A DNA stretch of 64,000 bases, taken from assembly GCF_018129025.1 (NCBI RefSeq), contig NZ_JAAEDI010000007.1, positions 151,652-215,651 on the forward strand, in the 5' to 3' direction. The stretch comes from Neoroseomonas terrae. Its GTDB lineage: Bacteria > Pseudomonadota > Alphaproteobacteria > Acetobacterales > Acetobacteraceae. Shown here piece by piece: positions 53,224 through 62,320 of this stretch. The translations under genes and the position numbers were made by a program. Position 1 is the stretch's first letter; every line of letters begins with the position of its first letter. The notes under the pieces were generated by a model. The model saw nothing but the letters and a program-made list of their open reading frames with translations. It had not been told where the DNA came from and searched no databases.

Positions 53224-53975
53224 GCGACGTGCTCCTCCAGGCGACGGGCCTGCGCCTCGCCTTCGGCGGCGTGAAGGCGGCGGACGGCATCGACCTCGGC
53301 GTGATGAAGGGCGAGTTCCTCGCCATCATCGGCCCGAACGGCGCCGGCAAGACCACCTTCATCAACATGTCCACCGGCTATCTCCGCCCCAATGCCGGCG
53401 AGATCACCTATGAGGGAAGCCGCATCACCGGCCTGTCGCCACGGGCCATCGTGAAGCGCGGCATCGCGCGATCCTTCCAGCTGCCGCAGCTATTCGCCGA
53501 GCACACGGTCGAGCAGAACATCGCGCTGGCCGTCGCGTCGCGCGACGGCATCTGGTCCCCGCTCACGCCCCTGCTGCGCCCCGGCTACCGGGACGAGGCG
53601 CGCGACCTGCTCGACCGCTTCGGCCTTTCCGCGATCGCCCATGCCCGCGCCGATGCGCTGAACGAGGGGGCGCGGAAACTCGCGGACATCGCCATGGCCG
53701 TCGCACTGAAGCCGCGGCTGCTTTTGATGGATGAGCCGACATCCGGCGTCGCGGCGTCAGAGAAGATGGGGGTCGTCGAGACGCTCGCCCGCGTGCTGCG
53801 AGATGCCCAGGTCACGGCCGTCTTCGTCGAGCACGACATGGACGTGGTCGAACGCTTCGCCGACCGCGTCGCCGTGTGGTCCCAGGGCCGCATCGCCGCG
53901 CTCGGGCCGCCGCAGCAGGTGCTGTCCGACCCCGCCGTGCAGCGCGACGTGATCGGGATCGAACGCCATGCTTGA
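53220..53975 (+). CDS. Branched-chain-amino-acid-type ABC ATPase (LivG-like)
   Basis: 251-aa ATPase. Walker A is GPNGAGKTTFINMSTG, the LivG-type RGIARSFQLPQLFAEHTVEQN follows, Walker B is LLLMDEPTSGVAASEK and the H-loop is FVEHDMDVVERFAD. The signature is degenerate (LNEGARKLADIAMAV for L-S-G-G/Y-G), as in other LivG proteins. The ATG overlaps the LivM stop. Confidence 0.93.
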   Translation: MSDVLLQATGLRLAFGGVKAADGIDLGVMKGEFLAIIGPNGAGKTTFINMSTGYLRPNAGEITYEGSRITGLSPRAIVKRGIARSFQLPQLFAEHTVEQNIALAVASRDGIWSPLTPLLRPGYRDEARDLLDRFGLSAIAHARADALNEGARKLADIAMAVALKPRLLLMDEPTSGVAASEKMGVVETLARVLRDAQVTAVFVEHDMDVVERFADRVAVWSQGRIAALGPPQQVLSDPAVQRDVIGIERHA

Positions 53976-54624
53976 GCTCAACGGCGTCTCCGTGGCCATC
54001 GCCGGCGTGCCGGTCCTGCGCAACGTGTCCCTGACTGTCCCCGCCGGCGGCCGCGTCGCGCTCATCGGGCGCAACGGCGCCGGCAAGACGACCACGCTGC
54101 GCACGCTGATGGGCCTCGTGACGGCCGGCAGCGGCCGCGTGATGATCCATGGCGAGGACGAAACCCGCCTTCCGTCTCATCACCGGACCCGCCACGGCAT
54201 CGGCTATGCGCCCGAGGACCGGCGCCTCTTCGGCTCCTTCACCGTCGAGGACAACATGCTGCTGCCGGCCCAGGTGCTGCGGCTCGATCCATCGGAGATC
54301 AACCGGCGGATCGAGCGCGTCTATGCCCTGTTGCCGGAGCTGAAGGATCTCGCACCACGCAAGGCCGCCGGCCTCTCGGGCGGCCAGGGCAAGATGGTGG
54401 CGCTCGGCCGCGCACTGATGGTGGGCACCCGCGCCGTGCTGCTTGACGAGCCCTTCCAGGGCCTCGCCCCCGCCCTGGCGCTACGCTACGCGGAAGCGCT
54501 GAAGCGCCTGCGGGCAGCCCTGCCCGACGTCGCCATCCTGATCACCGAGAGCAACCCCGAACTGCTCCGTCCGCTGGTCGAGCAGACCTATGTGATCGAG
54601 CGGGGGGAGATCGGCGCGAGCTAA
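53968..54624 (+). CDS. Branched-chain-amino-acid-type ABC ATPase (LivF-like)
   Basis: 218-aa ATPase and last gene of the operon. Walker A is GRNGAGKTTTLRTLMG, the LivF-type GIGYAPEDRRLFGSFTVEDN follows, the signature is LSGGQGKMVALGRALM and Walker B is AVLLDEPFQGLAPALA. The Q-G-K form of the signature is slightly unusual (Q-Q-Q or Q-R-Q is common). At 218 aa it is a little shorter than typical LivF. It overlaps LivG by 8 bp. Confidence 0.92.
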   Translation: MLELNGVSVAIAGVPVLRNVSLTVPAGGRVALIGRNGAGKTTTLRTLMGLVTAGSGRVMIHGEDETRLPSHHRTRHGIGYAPEDRRLFGSFTVEDNMLLPAQVLRLDPSEINRRIERVYALLPELKDLAPRKAAGLSGGQGKMVALGRALMVGTRAVLLDEPFQGLAPALALRYAEALKRLRAALPDVAILITESNPELLRPLVEQTYVIERGEIGAS

Positions 54625-54653
54625 GCCGGGGCCGAAGGGCCGTCGCTGGAGAT

Positions 54654-54879
54654 CGGAGGGGCGCTGCCCCTCCGAACCACCCCGCCAGGGGGTTGGACCC
54701 CCTGGACCGCAATCTGTTGGTGCTGGGCATGGTAGGCTCGCGGCCTTCTTCAGATGCGTTCTCGTGCGCAAGAGCGAGTCCCTGCACCATTCCTGGCCGT
54801 GGCGCACAGCGCCAGGTCGAGGTTTGCAAAGGCCTTTCGGCCTTTGCTGGGGTGGCTTGGAGGGGCAAAGCCCCTCCAA
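54654..54879. repeat. Modular palindromic repeat, full-length copy C
   Basis: Fills the gap between the convergent LivF-like and TPR genes. H1 is CGGAGGGGC/GCCCCTCCG (54654-54662/54666-54674, GCT loop). H2 is CCAGGGGG/CCCCCTGG (54685-54692/54698-54705, TTGGA loop). TGGACCGCAATC follows, then a variable middle, GAGGTTTGCAAAGGCCTTTC (H3 region), and H4 TTGGAGGGGC/GCCCCTCCAA (54857-54866/54870-54879, AAA loop). It has the same plan as copy A, but H1, H2 and H4 have changed on both arms together. Confidence 0.8.
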
Positions 54880-54899
54880 CGCCGTCCGTGGGAACTGCC

Positions 54900-56510
54900 T
54901 CAGTTCGCCGTCACGAACGCCCGCGCTGCCACCAGCTCCGGCCGTGCGGTGTCCGCCTGCGCCGCGATGACCAGCAGCGCCTCGTAGTGCCGGCGCGCCG
55001 CCGCGCGATCGCCGGCCTGCTCCGCCGCCTGGGCGGCGCCCGCCACGGCGCGGTAGCGGCGCGGCTCGATCTCCTGCACTGCCTCGAACTCGCGCTGCGC
55101 CTCCGCATGGCGGCCCATCAGCGCCAGCATCTCGCCGAGTTGCTCCCGGGCTGGCATCAGCGGCCCCGGCGTCACCGGATGCTTGTCGGTGCGGGCTTCG
55201 CGCTCGGTCGCCTGGCGCAGCAGGACGAGGCCGTTCTCCTGTTCCCCGCGCGCGAAGGCGACCCAGGCTTCGGCGGCCAGGCGCAGGATGTCGACCTGCT
55301 CCTGCCAATAGGCGTCACGCCCCTGCAGCGCGGCAACGGCGGTGCGGAGCGCATCGATATCCGTGGCCGCGTCATCCGGCCGGCCCGACCGCGCCGCTCC
55401 GATCGCGCGGGTGAAGTGGGTGTTGGCATCCACGACGGGCGCGTTGCGGAGCCTGGTGTCGAGCGCGGCGGCTTCCTCCCAGGCGCTTCGTTCCAGGGGC
55501 CAGCGCGCCCGCATCGCGCTCAGCCCCCAGGCGAAGATCGGCGCCGGCGGCGTCCAGTTGTCGAAGCGGGTAAGGCCGTCGAGTACCGCGCGCGCCGCAT
55601 CGAGTTGCCCGGTCTGGAGATAGCCGTAGACCATGTAGTCAAACGCATGGATCTCATCGAACACGGCTTCCCGCGCGCGTGCCGTCTCGGCTGAGCGGCG
55701 GTTGGTGTCGATCGAATCCTCCCAGCGCCCGACGCGGGTGAAGATGTGGGACGGCATGTGCAGCGCATGCGGTGCATCCGCCGCGATGACGGCATAGCGT
55801 TCCGCCGCAGGCACGCCGCGATTGGCCAGCGCGGGGGTATCGTAGGTGTGGATCAGGTAGTGCACGACGCCCGGATGCTGCGGCTGGCGTACCGCTTCGC
55901 GCTCGAGGATATCGGCGGCGCGGATCTGGCGGGCGTAAGTCTTGTCGGTCGGCGGCGCGACCATCACCAGGGAAAGGGCATACTGGATCGCAATCTCGGA
56001 ATCGTCCGGGAAGCGCTCATGCAACTGCGCCATCGCCTGTTCATAGCGCTCCATGCGGGCGCGGTGCTGGGCCGGGTCCTCATTGCCGTAGAGCTCTCCC
56101 AGAGCAGCGATGAGGCCGGCCTCGCGCTCGCTGCGCGCGCCCTGGCGCTGCGCCTCCGCCAGCAGGGCGCGGCCGGCGCGCAGATTGGCGGCGGTCGTGA
56201 CGCCGAAGGGATTCAGCAAAAGGGCCAAGGTTTCGCCCCAATAGGACATGACGCAGTCGGGGTCGGTCTGGCGCACCTGGCGGAAGGCCTGGCCGGCCGG
56301 CTCGTACCAGAAGGAATGCTGGAGCAGCATCGCCTGGTTAAAATCCGCCTGCGCCGCCGGCGTACAGGTCACGGGGAAATTGACGGTGCCAAGGACCTGA
56401 TGCGAGCGATGCGCAGGATCGGCAGGGGCTGCTTGCGCCCAGGCGGTGGCGCCCGGCACGCACGCAAGCCCGACGGCCAAGGCGAAACGCGGTCCCATTC
56501 TATGGAACAT
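54900..56510 (-). CDS. Exported tetratricopeptide-repeat protein
   Basis: 536-aa protein with a signal peptide ([20 protein letters not shown]). [20 protein letters not shown] and [20 protein letters not shown] open the mature part. Helical TPR-like pairs run through the rest, including the family motifs [20 protein letters not shown] and [20 protein letters not shown], typical of a conserved group of TPR proteins with histidine motifs. PREQ-like C-terminal TPRs end at the stop. Start 56510 follows AGGGAGAG; ATG 56497 is an alternative. Function unknown, probably periplasmic. Confidence 0.85.
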   Translation of the reverse strand: MFHRMGPRFALAVGLACVPGATAWAQAAPADPAHRSHQVLGTVNFPVTCTPAAQADFNQAMLLQHSFWYEPAGQAFRQVRQTDPDCVMSYWGETLALLLNPFGVTTAANLRAGRALLAEAQRQGARSEREAGLIAALGELYGNEDPAQHRARMERYEQAMAQLHERFPDDSEIAIQYALSLVMVAPPTDKTYARQIRAADILEREAVRQPQHPGVVHYLIHTYDTPALANRGVPAAERYAVIAADAPHALHMPSHIFTRVGRWEDSIDTNRRSAETARAREAVFDEIHAFDYMVYGYLQTGQLDAARAVLDGLTRFDNWTPPAPIFAWGLSAMRARWPLERSAWEEAAALDTRLRNAPVVDANTHFTRAIGAARSGRPDDAATDIDALRTAVAALQGRDAYWQEQVDILRLAAEAWVAFARGEQENGLVLLRQATEREARTDKHPVTPGPLMPAREQLGEMLALMGRHAEAQREFEAVQEIEPRRYRAVAGAAQAAEQAGDRAAARRHYEALLVIAAQADTARPELVAARAFVTAN

Positions 56511-56711
56511 CGGACGCTCTCCCTTGCTAAGGGGGCGCCGTCCCGGCGGGTTCCCACCGCGACGGGTTCCCGGCGCGGACCCTGGGCCTGTCATGCCGGC
56601 CATGCAAGGAAAACCGTGTGGCGGTTGCGCCTGCCCCTGGCCTCCCCTATACGCCGCAATTCCCTGCCCGCCGGTCGGCATCGTCGGGCCCTTCTGCATG
56701 AGTGTCGCCCG

Positions 56712-56942
56712 ATGAAGTCCGATATCCATCCCGACTATCACGAGATCACCGTCATCATGACCGACGGGACCGAGTTCAAGACGCGGTCCTGCATGGGCAA
56801 GGCCGGCGATACGCTGCGCCTGGACATCGATCCGAAGTCCCACCCGGCCTGGACCGGCCAGCAGCGCGTGATCGACACGGGCGGCCAGATCGCGAAGTTC
56901 AACAAGAAGTTCGCCGGCATCGGCGTGCGCAAGAGGGCCTGA
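56712..56942 (+). CDS. rpmE: 50S ribosomal protein bL31
   Basis: 76-aa bL31. The sequence [40 protein letters not shown] and [20 protein letters not shown] is the alphaproteobacterial form. Only one Cys (C27) is present, so it is the zinc-free (C-minus) type. The methyltransferase gene follows after 7 bp and is probably co-transcribed. Confidence 0.96.
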   Translation: MKSDIHPDYHEITVIMTDGTEFKTRSCMGKAGDTLRLDIDPKSHPAWTGQQRVIDTGGQIAKFNKKFAGIGVRKRA

Positions 56943-56949
56943 TCAGGCC

Positions 56950-57756
56950 ATGCCCCTGGGCGGCGAGGCGGTCGCGACCGACCCCGCCCAGGTGGCCCGC
57001 CTCTGGGAGGCGAACGCGGTCGCCTGGACCGCACTGTCCCGCGCCGGCGGCGACATCTATCGCGACCACCTCAACACACCGGCCTTCCTGCGTCTTCTAC
57101 CGCCGGTAGCCGGGCTGCGCGGGCTCGATATCGGCTGCGGCGAGGGGACCAACACCCGTGCCGTCGCGGCCCTTGGCGCACGGCTGATGGCGCTCGACGT
57201 CGCGCCCTCCTTCCTCGCCGCCGCCGCGGCGACCGAGGCCGCCGACCCGCGCGGCATTCGCTTCGTGCGGGGCAGCGCCCTGTCCCTGCCCTTCCCCGAT
57301 GGCTGCTTCGACTTCGCCACCTCCTTCATGTGCCTGATGGACGTGCCCCGGCCCGAGCAGGCGCTTGCCGAAGCCGCGCGCATCCTGCGCCCCGGCGGCT
57401 TCCTGCAATTCTCCATCCTGCACCCGAGCTTCACCGGCGCCGGCCGCCGCGTGCTGCGCGACGAGACCGGCCACGCCTACGCCATCGAGCTGCGCGAGGC
57501 CTCCCTGCCCGACGGCGCCATCGAGCGCTGGCGCTTCTCCGGTGCCCCGGCCGCGCTGCGCGACGCCTACCCGCCCTTCCAGGTGCCGCGCTTCGACCGC
57601 AGCCTCGCCTGGTGGCTCAACGCCGTGGCCGGCACCGGCCTGCGCCTTGCAGCAGCCGAGGAACCCGTCGCTGACCCCGAGACGGCCGCGCGCGTTCCGA
57701 CCGTCGCCGACACCCGCATCGCGCCCCTCTTCCTCATCCTCCTCGCCCGGAAGTGA
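56950..57756 (+). CDS. Class I SAM-dependent methyltransferase
   Basis: 268-aa methyltransferase of the Methyltransf_11 type. Motif I is GLDIGCGEGTNTRAVAALGA with the acidic end of strand 2 in MALDVAPSF. Motif II/III is GCFDFATSFMCLMDVPRPEQ and ILRPGGFLQFSILHPSF. Substrate unknown. It is placed directly after rpmE, so a ribosome-linked target is possible but nothing in the sequence shows it. Confidence 0.88.
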   Translation: MPLGGEAVATDPAQVARLWEANAVAWTALSRAGGDIYRDHLNTPAFLRLLPPVAGLRGLDIGCGEGTNTRAVAALGARLMALDVAPSFLAAAAATEAADPRGIRFVRGSALSLPFPDGCFDFATSFMCLMDVPRPEQALAEAARILRPGGFLQFSILHPSFTGAGRRVLRDETGHAYAIELREASLPDGAIERWRFSGAPAALRDAYPPFQVPRFDRSLAWWLNAVAGTGLRLAAAEEPVADPETAARVPTVADTRIAPLFLILLARK

Positions 57757-57771
57757 CGCACGCGTCGGGGG

Positions 57772-57799
57772 CTTGAACGACCCGCGGCCGTTTCCCAAC
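57772..57799 (+). promoter_or_regulatory. Heat-shock (RpoH/sigma-32-like) promoter of the Hsp20 gene
   Basis: CTTGAA (57772-57777) and CCCAAC (57794-57799), 16 bp apart, resemble the RpoH -35 and -10 boxes (CTTGAAA and CCCCAT-T). Transcription would start near 57806, giving an untranslated leader of about 110 bases before the GTG at 57919. Confidence 0.5.
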
Positions 57800-57894
57800 T
57801 CTGTGCGGTCGGCGGTGCCCCAGGGGCCGCCGGCGCGGAACGGCAGGGTCGCCCGATCGGGGGCCCGATGAGACCGGATCCGCCCCGCAACGGA

Positions 57895-57912
57895 CCTTGC
57901 TCAAGCAGGAGG
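57895..57912 (+). promoter_or_regulatory. ROSE-like RNA thermometer hairpin over the Hsp20 ribosome-binding site
   Basis: CCTTGC (57895-57900) pairs with GCA and AGG in GCAGGAGG (57905-57912) around a TCAA loop, leaving two Gs bulged. This hides the AGGAGG Shine-Dalgarno six bases before the GTG start. An anti-SD of the form U-U-G-C with a bulged G opposite is the signature of ROSE thermometers before alphaproteobacterial small heat-shock genes. The leader also folds ATCGG/CCGAT just upstream (about 57856-57869), as multi-hairpin ROSE elements do. Confidence 0.55.
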
Positions 57913-57918
57913 TTCCTC

Positions 57919-58371
57919 GTGAACGCGATCGATTTCTCCCCCCTCTTTCGTTCGGCCATCGGCTTCGACCGTCTCGCGCGTCTGATGGACAATGCGCGCA
58001 ACGTGTCGGACGCGACCGGCTACCCCCCGTACAACATCGAGAAGACGGGCGATGACAGCTACGTGCTGACCATGGCCGTCGCCGGCTTCTCCGAAGCCGA
58101 GCTCGAGATCACCGCGCAGGAGAACACGCTGACCGTCGCCGGCAAGCCGCAGGCCCAGCCGGAAGACGGCCGCAAGTACCTCCATCGCGGCATCGCCGGC
58201 CGCGCCTTCGAGCGCCGCTTCGTCCTCGCCGACCACATCGTGGTCGAAGGTGCGGACCTCGCGAACGGCCTGCTGCACGTCGCGCTGAAGCAGGTGGTGC
58301 CCGAGACGCTGAAGCCGCGCCGGATCCCGGTGCAGGGCACGCAGAAGGTGCTTGAGGCGGAAGCCGCCTGA
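57919..58371 (+). CDS. Small heat-shock protein, Hsp20/IbpA family
   Basis: 150-aa chaperone with a central alpha-crystallin domain (about residues 35-130). The start NAIDFSPLFRSAIGFDRLAR matches alphaproteobacterial IbpA/HspA. Domain marks are YPPYNIEKTGDDSYVLTMAV, RGIAGRAFERRFVLADHIVV and NGLLHVALKQVVPE. It binds unfolding proteins as oligomers. The GTG start follows AGGAGG at six bases, the likely target of the thermometer. A terminator pair follows. Confidence 0.93.
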   Translation: MNAIDFSPLFRSAIGFDRLARLMDNARNVSDATGYPPYNIEKTGDDSYVLTMAVAGFSEAELEITAQENTLTVAGKPQAQPEDGRKYLHRGIAGRAFERRFVLADHIVVEGADLANGLLHVALKQVVPETLKPRRIPVQGTQKVLEAEAA

Positions 58372-58379
58372 GGAAAGGT

Positions 58380-58418
58380 CGGGGGAGGAACACCTCCCCC
58401 GAGCCCCCTCCGTTTTTT
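58380..58418 (+). terminator. Terminator of the Hsp20 gene
   Basis: CGGGGGAGG (58380-58388) pairs with CCTCCCCCG (58393-58401) around AACA; TTTTTT (58413-58418) follows 11 bases later. It starts 8 bp after the Hsp20 stop. Confidence 0.75.
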
Positions 58419-58452
58419 GTCTGTTGGACTGTCGCGCCCGGCGCGGCGGTCG

Positions 58453-58489
58453 GGCCCACCGGGGAGGTCACGTCCCCCGGTGGGCCTTT
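58453..58489. terminator. Second hairpin between Hsp20 and selO
   Basis: GGCCCACCGGGG (58453-58464) pairs perfectly with CCCCGGTGGGCC (58475-58486), a 12-bp stem followed by TTT on the plus strand. It lies 4-40 bp from the end of the convergent selO gene and can stop transcription from both sides. Confidence 0.7.
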
Positions 58490-58493
58490 CGAT

Positions 58494-59996
58494 TCAGGTG
58501 CCGCAGAACGTCGCGGTCACGCGCTCGTCGGGCTGCGCCGGCATCGCGTAGCGCTCGCGGCCGGGCTGCTCCTCGAAGGGGCAAGACAGCGCGGCCAGCA
58601 GCGCCTCGAACGGGGCGAGGTCGTCACGGGACGCCGCGGCGGCCAGCGCCTCCTCCACCAGATGGTTTCGCGGGATGTACAGCGGGTTGATTGCCCGCAT
58701 CGCCGCCGCGCGTCCCGGCGGCTCCTGCGCCAGCCGGGCCCGCCAGGCGTCGGCCCAGCCGTCAAAGGCGGCGGGGTCCGCGAACAGCGCGCGCGCCGCC
58801 ATGTCACCATCGGCCGCATCGGCCAAGCGCCGGAAGAACAGGGTGAAATCCACCTGGTTCGCCGAGAGCCGCACCAGCATGTCCTGCAGCAGCTCGTCAT
58901 CGCCGTCGCGCGCCGCGGTCAGCCCGATCTTGCGCAGCAGGCCGTCGCGCCAGCCGGCGCCGAAGCGCGGCGCATAGGCCGCAAGCGCCGACTGCGCCTT
59001 CTCCACCGCCGCCGCCTCATCCGCATCGATCAGCGGCAGCAGGCATTCCGCCAGCCGCGCCAGGTTCCAATGCGCGATGCCGGGCTGGTTGCCGTACGCA
59101 TAGCGACCCTGCTGGTCGATCGAGGAGAACACCGTCTCCGGATTGTAGGCCTCCATGAAGGCGCAGGGCCCGTAGTCGATCGTCTCGCCCGAGATGGCGC
59201 AATTGTCGGTGTTCATCACGCCATGGATGAAGCCGACGAGCATCCATTGCGCGACGAGGTCAGCCTGCCGCAGCGCCACGTTCTCGAGCAACGCAAGCGC
59301 GGGGCTCGCCGCCTCGGCCGCCGCCGGGTAATGGCGGGCAATGGCGTAGTCGGCCAGCACGCGCAGCGCATCCGTATCCCGCCGCGCGGCGAAATACTGG
59401 AAGGTGCCGACGCGCAGATGGCTCGCCGCCACGCGGGTCAGCACGGCGCCCGGCAGTACGTCCTCGCGAAAGACGTCGTCACCGGTCGCCACGGCCGCCA
59501 GCGCCCGCGTCGTCGGGATGCCGAGCGCGGCCATAGCCTCCCCGATGATGTATTCGCGCAGCACGGGCCCAATCGCGGCGCGCCCGTCGCCGCGTCGGGA
59601 GAACGGCGTCGGACCGGACCCTTTGAGCTGGATGTCGCGGCGCTCGCCCGCAGGCGTGACCACCTCGCCGAGCAGGATGGCGCGACCGTCGCCGAGGCTC
59701 GGCACGAAATGCCCGAACTGGTGGCCGGCATAGGCCTGGGCGATCGGCTCGGCACCGGCGGGCACGTGGTTGCCCGCCAACATAGCCACGCCAGCCGGTG
59801 AAGCGAGCCAGGCGGCATCGAGGCCGAGTGATCCGGCCAGCGCGGCGTTGAGCCGCAGCAACCGGGGCGCGCTGACCGGCGTCGGCGGCAGGCGCGCGAA
59901 CAGCCGTTCCGGCAGGCGGGCGTAGGAATTATCGAAGGCTGGGCGGCTGCCGGTCTCCGGCAGCGGCGCGGAATCAGCGAGGGCAATGTCCGACAT
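58494..59996 (-). CDS. selO: Protein adenylyltransferase SelO (YdiU)
   Basis: 500-aa pseudokinase-fold enzyme that AMPylates protein Ser/Thr/Tyr with flipped ATP, linked to redox stress. Diagnostic stretches are [60 protein letters not shown] and the catalytic [36 protein letters not shown] matches the family. The end reads TFCGT: a Cys occupies the penultimate redox site that is Sec in some relatives. Its upstream gap holds repeat copy E. Confidence 0.94.
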   Translation of the reverse strand: MSDIALADSAPLPETGSRPAFDNSYARLPERLFARLPPTPVSAPRLLRLNAALAGSLGLDAAWLASPAGVAMLAGNHVPAGAEPIAQAYAGHQFGHFVPSLGDGRAILLGEVVTPAGERRDIQLKGSGPTPFSRRGDGRAAIGPVLREYIIGEAMAALGIPTTRALAAVATGDDVFREDVLPGAVLTRVAASHLRVGTFQYFAARRDTDALRVLADYAIARHYPAAAEAASPALALLENVALRQADLVAQWMLVGFIHGVMNTDNCAISGETIDYGPCAFMEAYNPETVFSSIDQQGRYAYGNQPGIAHWNLARLAECLLPLIDADEAAAVEKAQSALAAYAPRFGAGWRDGLLRKIGLTAARDGDDELLQDMLVRLSANQVDFTLFFRRLADAADGDMAARALFADPAAFDGWADAWRARLAQEPPGRAAAMRAINPLYIPRNHLVEEALAAAASRDDLAPFEALLAALSCPFEEQPGRERYAMPAQPDERVTATFCGT

Positions 59997-60095
59997 GGTT
60001 CTTCGCAGATCGGTACCCGAATGCCGCGGACAACCCCTTCATGTGCGCAAGCCCGGCCTTCTGCAGCGTTCCCGCCCGCCACGGCGGCCACCAGA

Positions 60096-60155
60096 CCGAG
60101 GTTTCCTAAGGCCCTTCGGTGGGGTGAGGACAGGAGAGGAGCAAAGCCCCTCTCC
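60096..60155. repeat. Modular palindromic repeat, right half only (copy E)
   Basis: Shares GAGGTTT, a decayed H3 (CCTAAGGCCCTTCGG), GGGGTGAGG and H4 GGAGAGGAGC/GCCCCTCTCC (60133-60142/60146-60155, AAA loop) with the right half of copies A and C. One mismatch is present in H4. It lies between selO and a DUF1192 gene on the same strand. Confidence 0.7.
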
Positions 60156-60166
60156 GCCCGCGCACA

Positions 60167-60361
60167 CTAACCCTTGCGAAAGAACGCCTCCGCCGCCGCG
60201 CGATGGCCTTGCCGCGCCCCGATGGCGGCCTCGGCGCGCGCGATCTCGGCCTTCAGCTCGGCGATGTAGTCCTGTAGCTGCGACACATCCCAGCCATCGA
60301 ACCGCGGCTTCTCCAGCACCTGGCGGCGGCGCGGTTCGGAATCATCATCCGTCAAGGGCAT
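60167..60361 (-). CDS. DUF1192 family small protein
   Basis: 64-aa protein MPLTDDDSEPRRRQVLEKPR.. with FDGWDVSQLQDYIAELKAEI followed by a helix of Arg/Glu/Ala repeats. This is the DUF1192 pattern, a short coiled-coil protein widespread in alphaproteobacteria. No function is established. Start 60361; upstream bases AGGAGGCACC give a good ribosome site. Confidence 0.85.
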   Translation of the reverse strand: MPLTDDDSEPRRRQVLEKPRFDGWDVSQLQDYIAELKAEIARAEAAIGARQGHRAAAEAFFRKG

Positions 60362-60478
60362 GGTGCCTCCTTTCTCATCAAGGCTTTGACCCTGTCATCT
60401 CGCCTCATTATACGGGGCGCAAGTCTGTCGCGGGGGTTCGCTCCTGCCGCCCCTCCCCGACCACCCTGAGGTCTGCCC

Positions 60479-61033
60479 ATGCCCCAGCCGCTGATGCCGA
60501 AGGCCACTGCCGTGTGGCTGATCGACAAGACGTCGCTTTCCTTCGATCAGATCGCCGATTTCGTCGGCATGCACCCGCTGGAGATCCAGGCCATCGCGGA
60601 TGGCGAAGTGGCGCAGGGCATCGTCGGCTTCGACCCCATCGCCTCCGGCCAGTTGACGCGCGATGAGATCCTCCGCTGCGAGGGCGACACCAACGCCCGG
60701 CTGCACCTGCAGGAAAGCAGCATCGTGCTGCCGAAGCAGCGCGCGAAGGGCGGGCGCTACACCCCGGTGTCGAAGCGCAACGACCGGCCTGACGGCATCG
60801 CCTTCCTGCTGCGCAACTACCCGATGCTGCCGGATGCGGTGGTCGCGAAGCTGCTGGGCACGACGAAGGACACCATCGCCAAGGTTCGCGACAAGACCCA
60901 CTGGAACAGCCCCAACATCAAGCCGCGTGATCCGGTGATTCTGGGCCTGTGCAGCCAGGGTGACCTGAATGCCGCGATCCACGCGGCGGGTGGCAGCCTG
61001 ACGCCGCCGCCTCCGGCCGAGGATGCGGCCTGA
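60479..61033 (+). CDS. trcR: DUF1013 / TrcR-type cell-cycle regulator
   Basis: 184-aa protein of the DUF1013 family, named cell cycle transcriptional regulator TrcR in alphaproteobacteria. Marks are MPKATAVWLIDKTSLSFDQI (helix-turn-helix-like), ADFVGMHPLEIQAIADGEVA, GGRYTPVSKRNDRPDGIAFL and LLGTTKDTIAKVRDKTHWNS, a second helical repeat. The tail is Pro-rich. It probably binds DNA. Cytoplasmic; it is followed by a strong terminator shared with the next gene. Confidence 0.88.
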   Translation: MPQPLMPKATAVWLIDKTSLSFDQIADFVGMHPLEIQAIADGEVAQGIVGFDPIASGQLTRDEILRCEGDTNARLHLQESSIVLPKQRAKGGRYTPVSKRNDRPDGIAFLLRNYPMLPDAVVAKLLGTTKDTIAKVRDKTHWNSPNIKPRDPVILGLCSQGDLNAAIHAAGGSLTPPPPAEDAA

Positions 61034-61057
61034 GCTCGACGACGGCGCAGAGCGGTG

Positions 61058-61087
61058 CTGGAAATGCGCCTGACGGCGCATTTCCAG
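61058..61087. terminator. Bidirectional terminator hairpin
   Basis: CTGGAAATGCGCC (61058-61070) pairs perfectly with GGCGCATTTCCAG (61075-61087) around TGAC, a 13-bp stem centred between the convergent trcR and DUF465 genes. Confidence 0.8.
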
Positions 61088-61096
61088 ACTTCCGGC

Positions 61097-61273
61097 TCAG
61101 TGCGGCCTGCTTGACCGCAGCCGCTCCATCTCATCCTTGAGCCTGAGTTTTTCCAGCTTCAGCCGGACCAGTTCCGTGTCGTCCGGTTTCGGGCGGCGAT
61201 CCTCATCCGTGATCCGGCGATCGAGGGCCGCGTGGCGTTCCTCGAGAGAGGCGATCCGGGCGTCCATGGGCAT
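61097..61273 (-). CDS. DUF465 (YdcH-like) small protein
   Basis: 58-aa helical protein MPMDARIASLEERHAALDRR followed by DDTELVRLKLEKLRLKDEME. It matches the DUF465/YdcH pattern of an EERHAALD helix and an L-K-x-x-K-L-x-L-K-D-E helix. ATG 61273 has GGAGG about ten bases upstream; an in-frame start at 61324 would add 17 residues. It is divergent from a second DUF465 gene at 61460. Function unknown. Confidence 0.75.
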   Translation of the reverse strand: MPMDARIASLEERHAALDRRITDEDRRPKPDDTELVRLKLEKLRLKDEMERLRSSRPH

Positions 61274-61459
61274 GCGCTGCGCATCCTCCGTTGCTGACGG
61301 GTGCCGGGCCGGCCGGCCCGACACCGGGGCGGGCTGATGCAGCCCCCCTTCCGGCCGGATGCGCTGGGGACCGGAATGGCCTGTCGCGCCCCGGCCTGAT
61401 CATGATAAGGGCGATGACACGGGTATTGCACCTTCAACTTCGTTCCGGGGCCGCCGGCC

Positions 61460-61660
61460 ATGATCGCCGACCGTGACGCCATGCTGCGTCGCCTGCACGA
61501 GCTGCGCAGTGAGCATCGCGACCTCGATACCGTCATCGCAAGGCTCGATTCCTCGCCGGTGGACCAGCTTCAGCTGCAGCGGCTGAAGAAGCGCAAGCTG
61601 AAGCTGAAGGACGAGATTGCCTGGGTCGAAGGCCGGCTTGTCCCCGATATTATAGCTTAG
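61460..61660 (+). CDS. DUF465 (YdcH-like) small protein
   Basis: 66-aa protein with the textbook alphaproteobacterial DUF465 sequence: LHELRSEHRDLDTVIARLDS, then QLQLQRLKKRKLKLKDEIAW and the C-terminal LVPDIIA. It forms a helical hairpin. No function is established. The neighbouring minus-strand gene at 61097-61273 is a shorter, divergent relative. purE follows 144 bp downstream. Confidence 0.88.
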   Translation: MIADRDAMLRRLHELRSEHRDLDTVIARLDSSPVDQLQLQRLKKRKLKLKDEIAWVEGRLVPDIIA

Positions 61661-61804
61661 TTCGCCCCCAGACGCCGGGCGGCCCGCCTCCCCCGGCCTT
61701 GGCTTCGCGCCATGCACTGCCGTATTGGCAGCCGTTGACGGTTTCTGCGCGGTCGCGCTGCGCGCTCCCGGACCGAGGCTGCGGTCCTCGACCGGGTTCT
61801 CTCT

Positions 61805-62320
61805 ATGGCTGACGGTGAATTGAAGATGAGTGAGACGGGTCTGGCGCCGCTGGTCGGCATCATCATGGGAAGCCGTTCCGACTGGGAGACGATGCGCCAT
61901 GCCGCCGAGACGCTCGACGCGCTGGGCGTGCCGCATGAGACGCGCGTCGTCTCGGCCCATCGCACCCCGGACCGCCTGGTGTCCTATGCCAAGGGCGCGG
62001 CCGAGCGCGGCCTTAAGGTGATCGTCGCCGGCGCCGGCGGGGCCGCCCATCTGCCGGGCATGGCGGCCTCTATGACCAGCCTGCCGGTGCTTGGCGTGCC
62101 GGTCGAAAGCCATGCGCTCAAGGGCATGGACAGCCTGCTGTCCATCGTCCAGATGCCGGCCGGCATTCCGGTCGGCACACTGGCGATCGGACGGGCCGGC
62201 GCGGTCAATGCAGGGCTGCTCGCGGCCGCCATCCTCGCCACCGCCGATCCGGCGCTGGCCACCCGCCTCGATGCTTGGCGCGCCGCGCAGACCGACGCCG
62301 TGCCGGACGCGCCGGCATGA
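61805..62320 (+). CDS. purE: N5-carboxyaminoimidazole ribonucleotide mutase PurE
   Basis: 171-aa class I PurE, moving the carboxylate of N5-CAIR to give CAIR in purine synthesis. Family motifs are [40 protein letters not shown] with the catalytic His, [15 protein letters not shown] and [20 protein letters not shown]. The C-terminus ([19 protein letters not shown]) resembles Acetobacter PurE. ATG 61826 (MSETG) is an alternative start with slightly better spacing to GGTGAA. It overlaps purK by ATGA. Confidence 0.95.
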   Translation: MADGELKMSETGLAPLVGIIMGSRSDWETMRHAAETLDALGVPHETRVVSAHRTPDRLVSYAKGAAERGLKVIVAGAGGAAHLPGMAASMTSLPVLGVPVESHALKGMDSLLSIVQMPAGIPVGTLAIGRAGAVNAGLLAAAILATADPALATRLDAWRAAQTDAVPDAPA

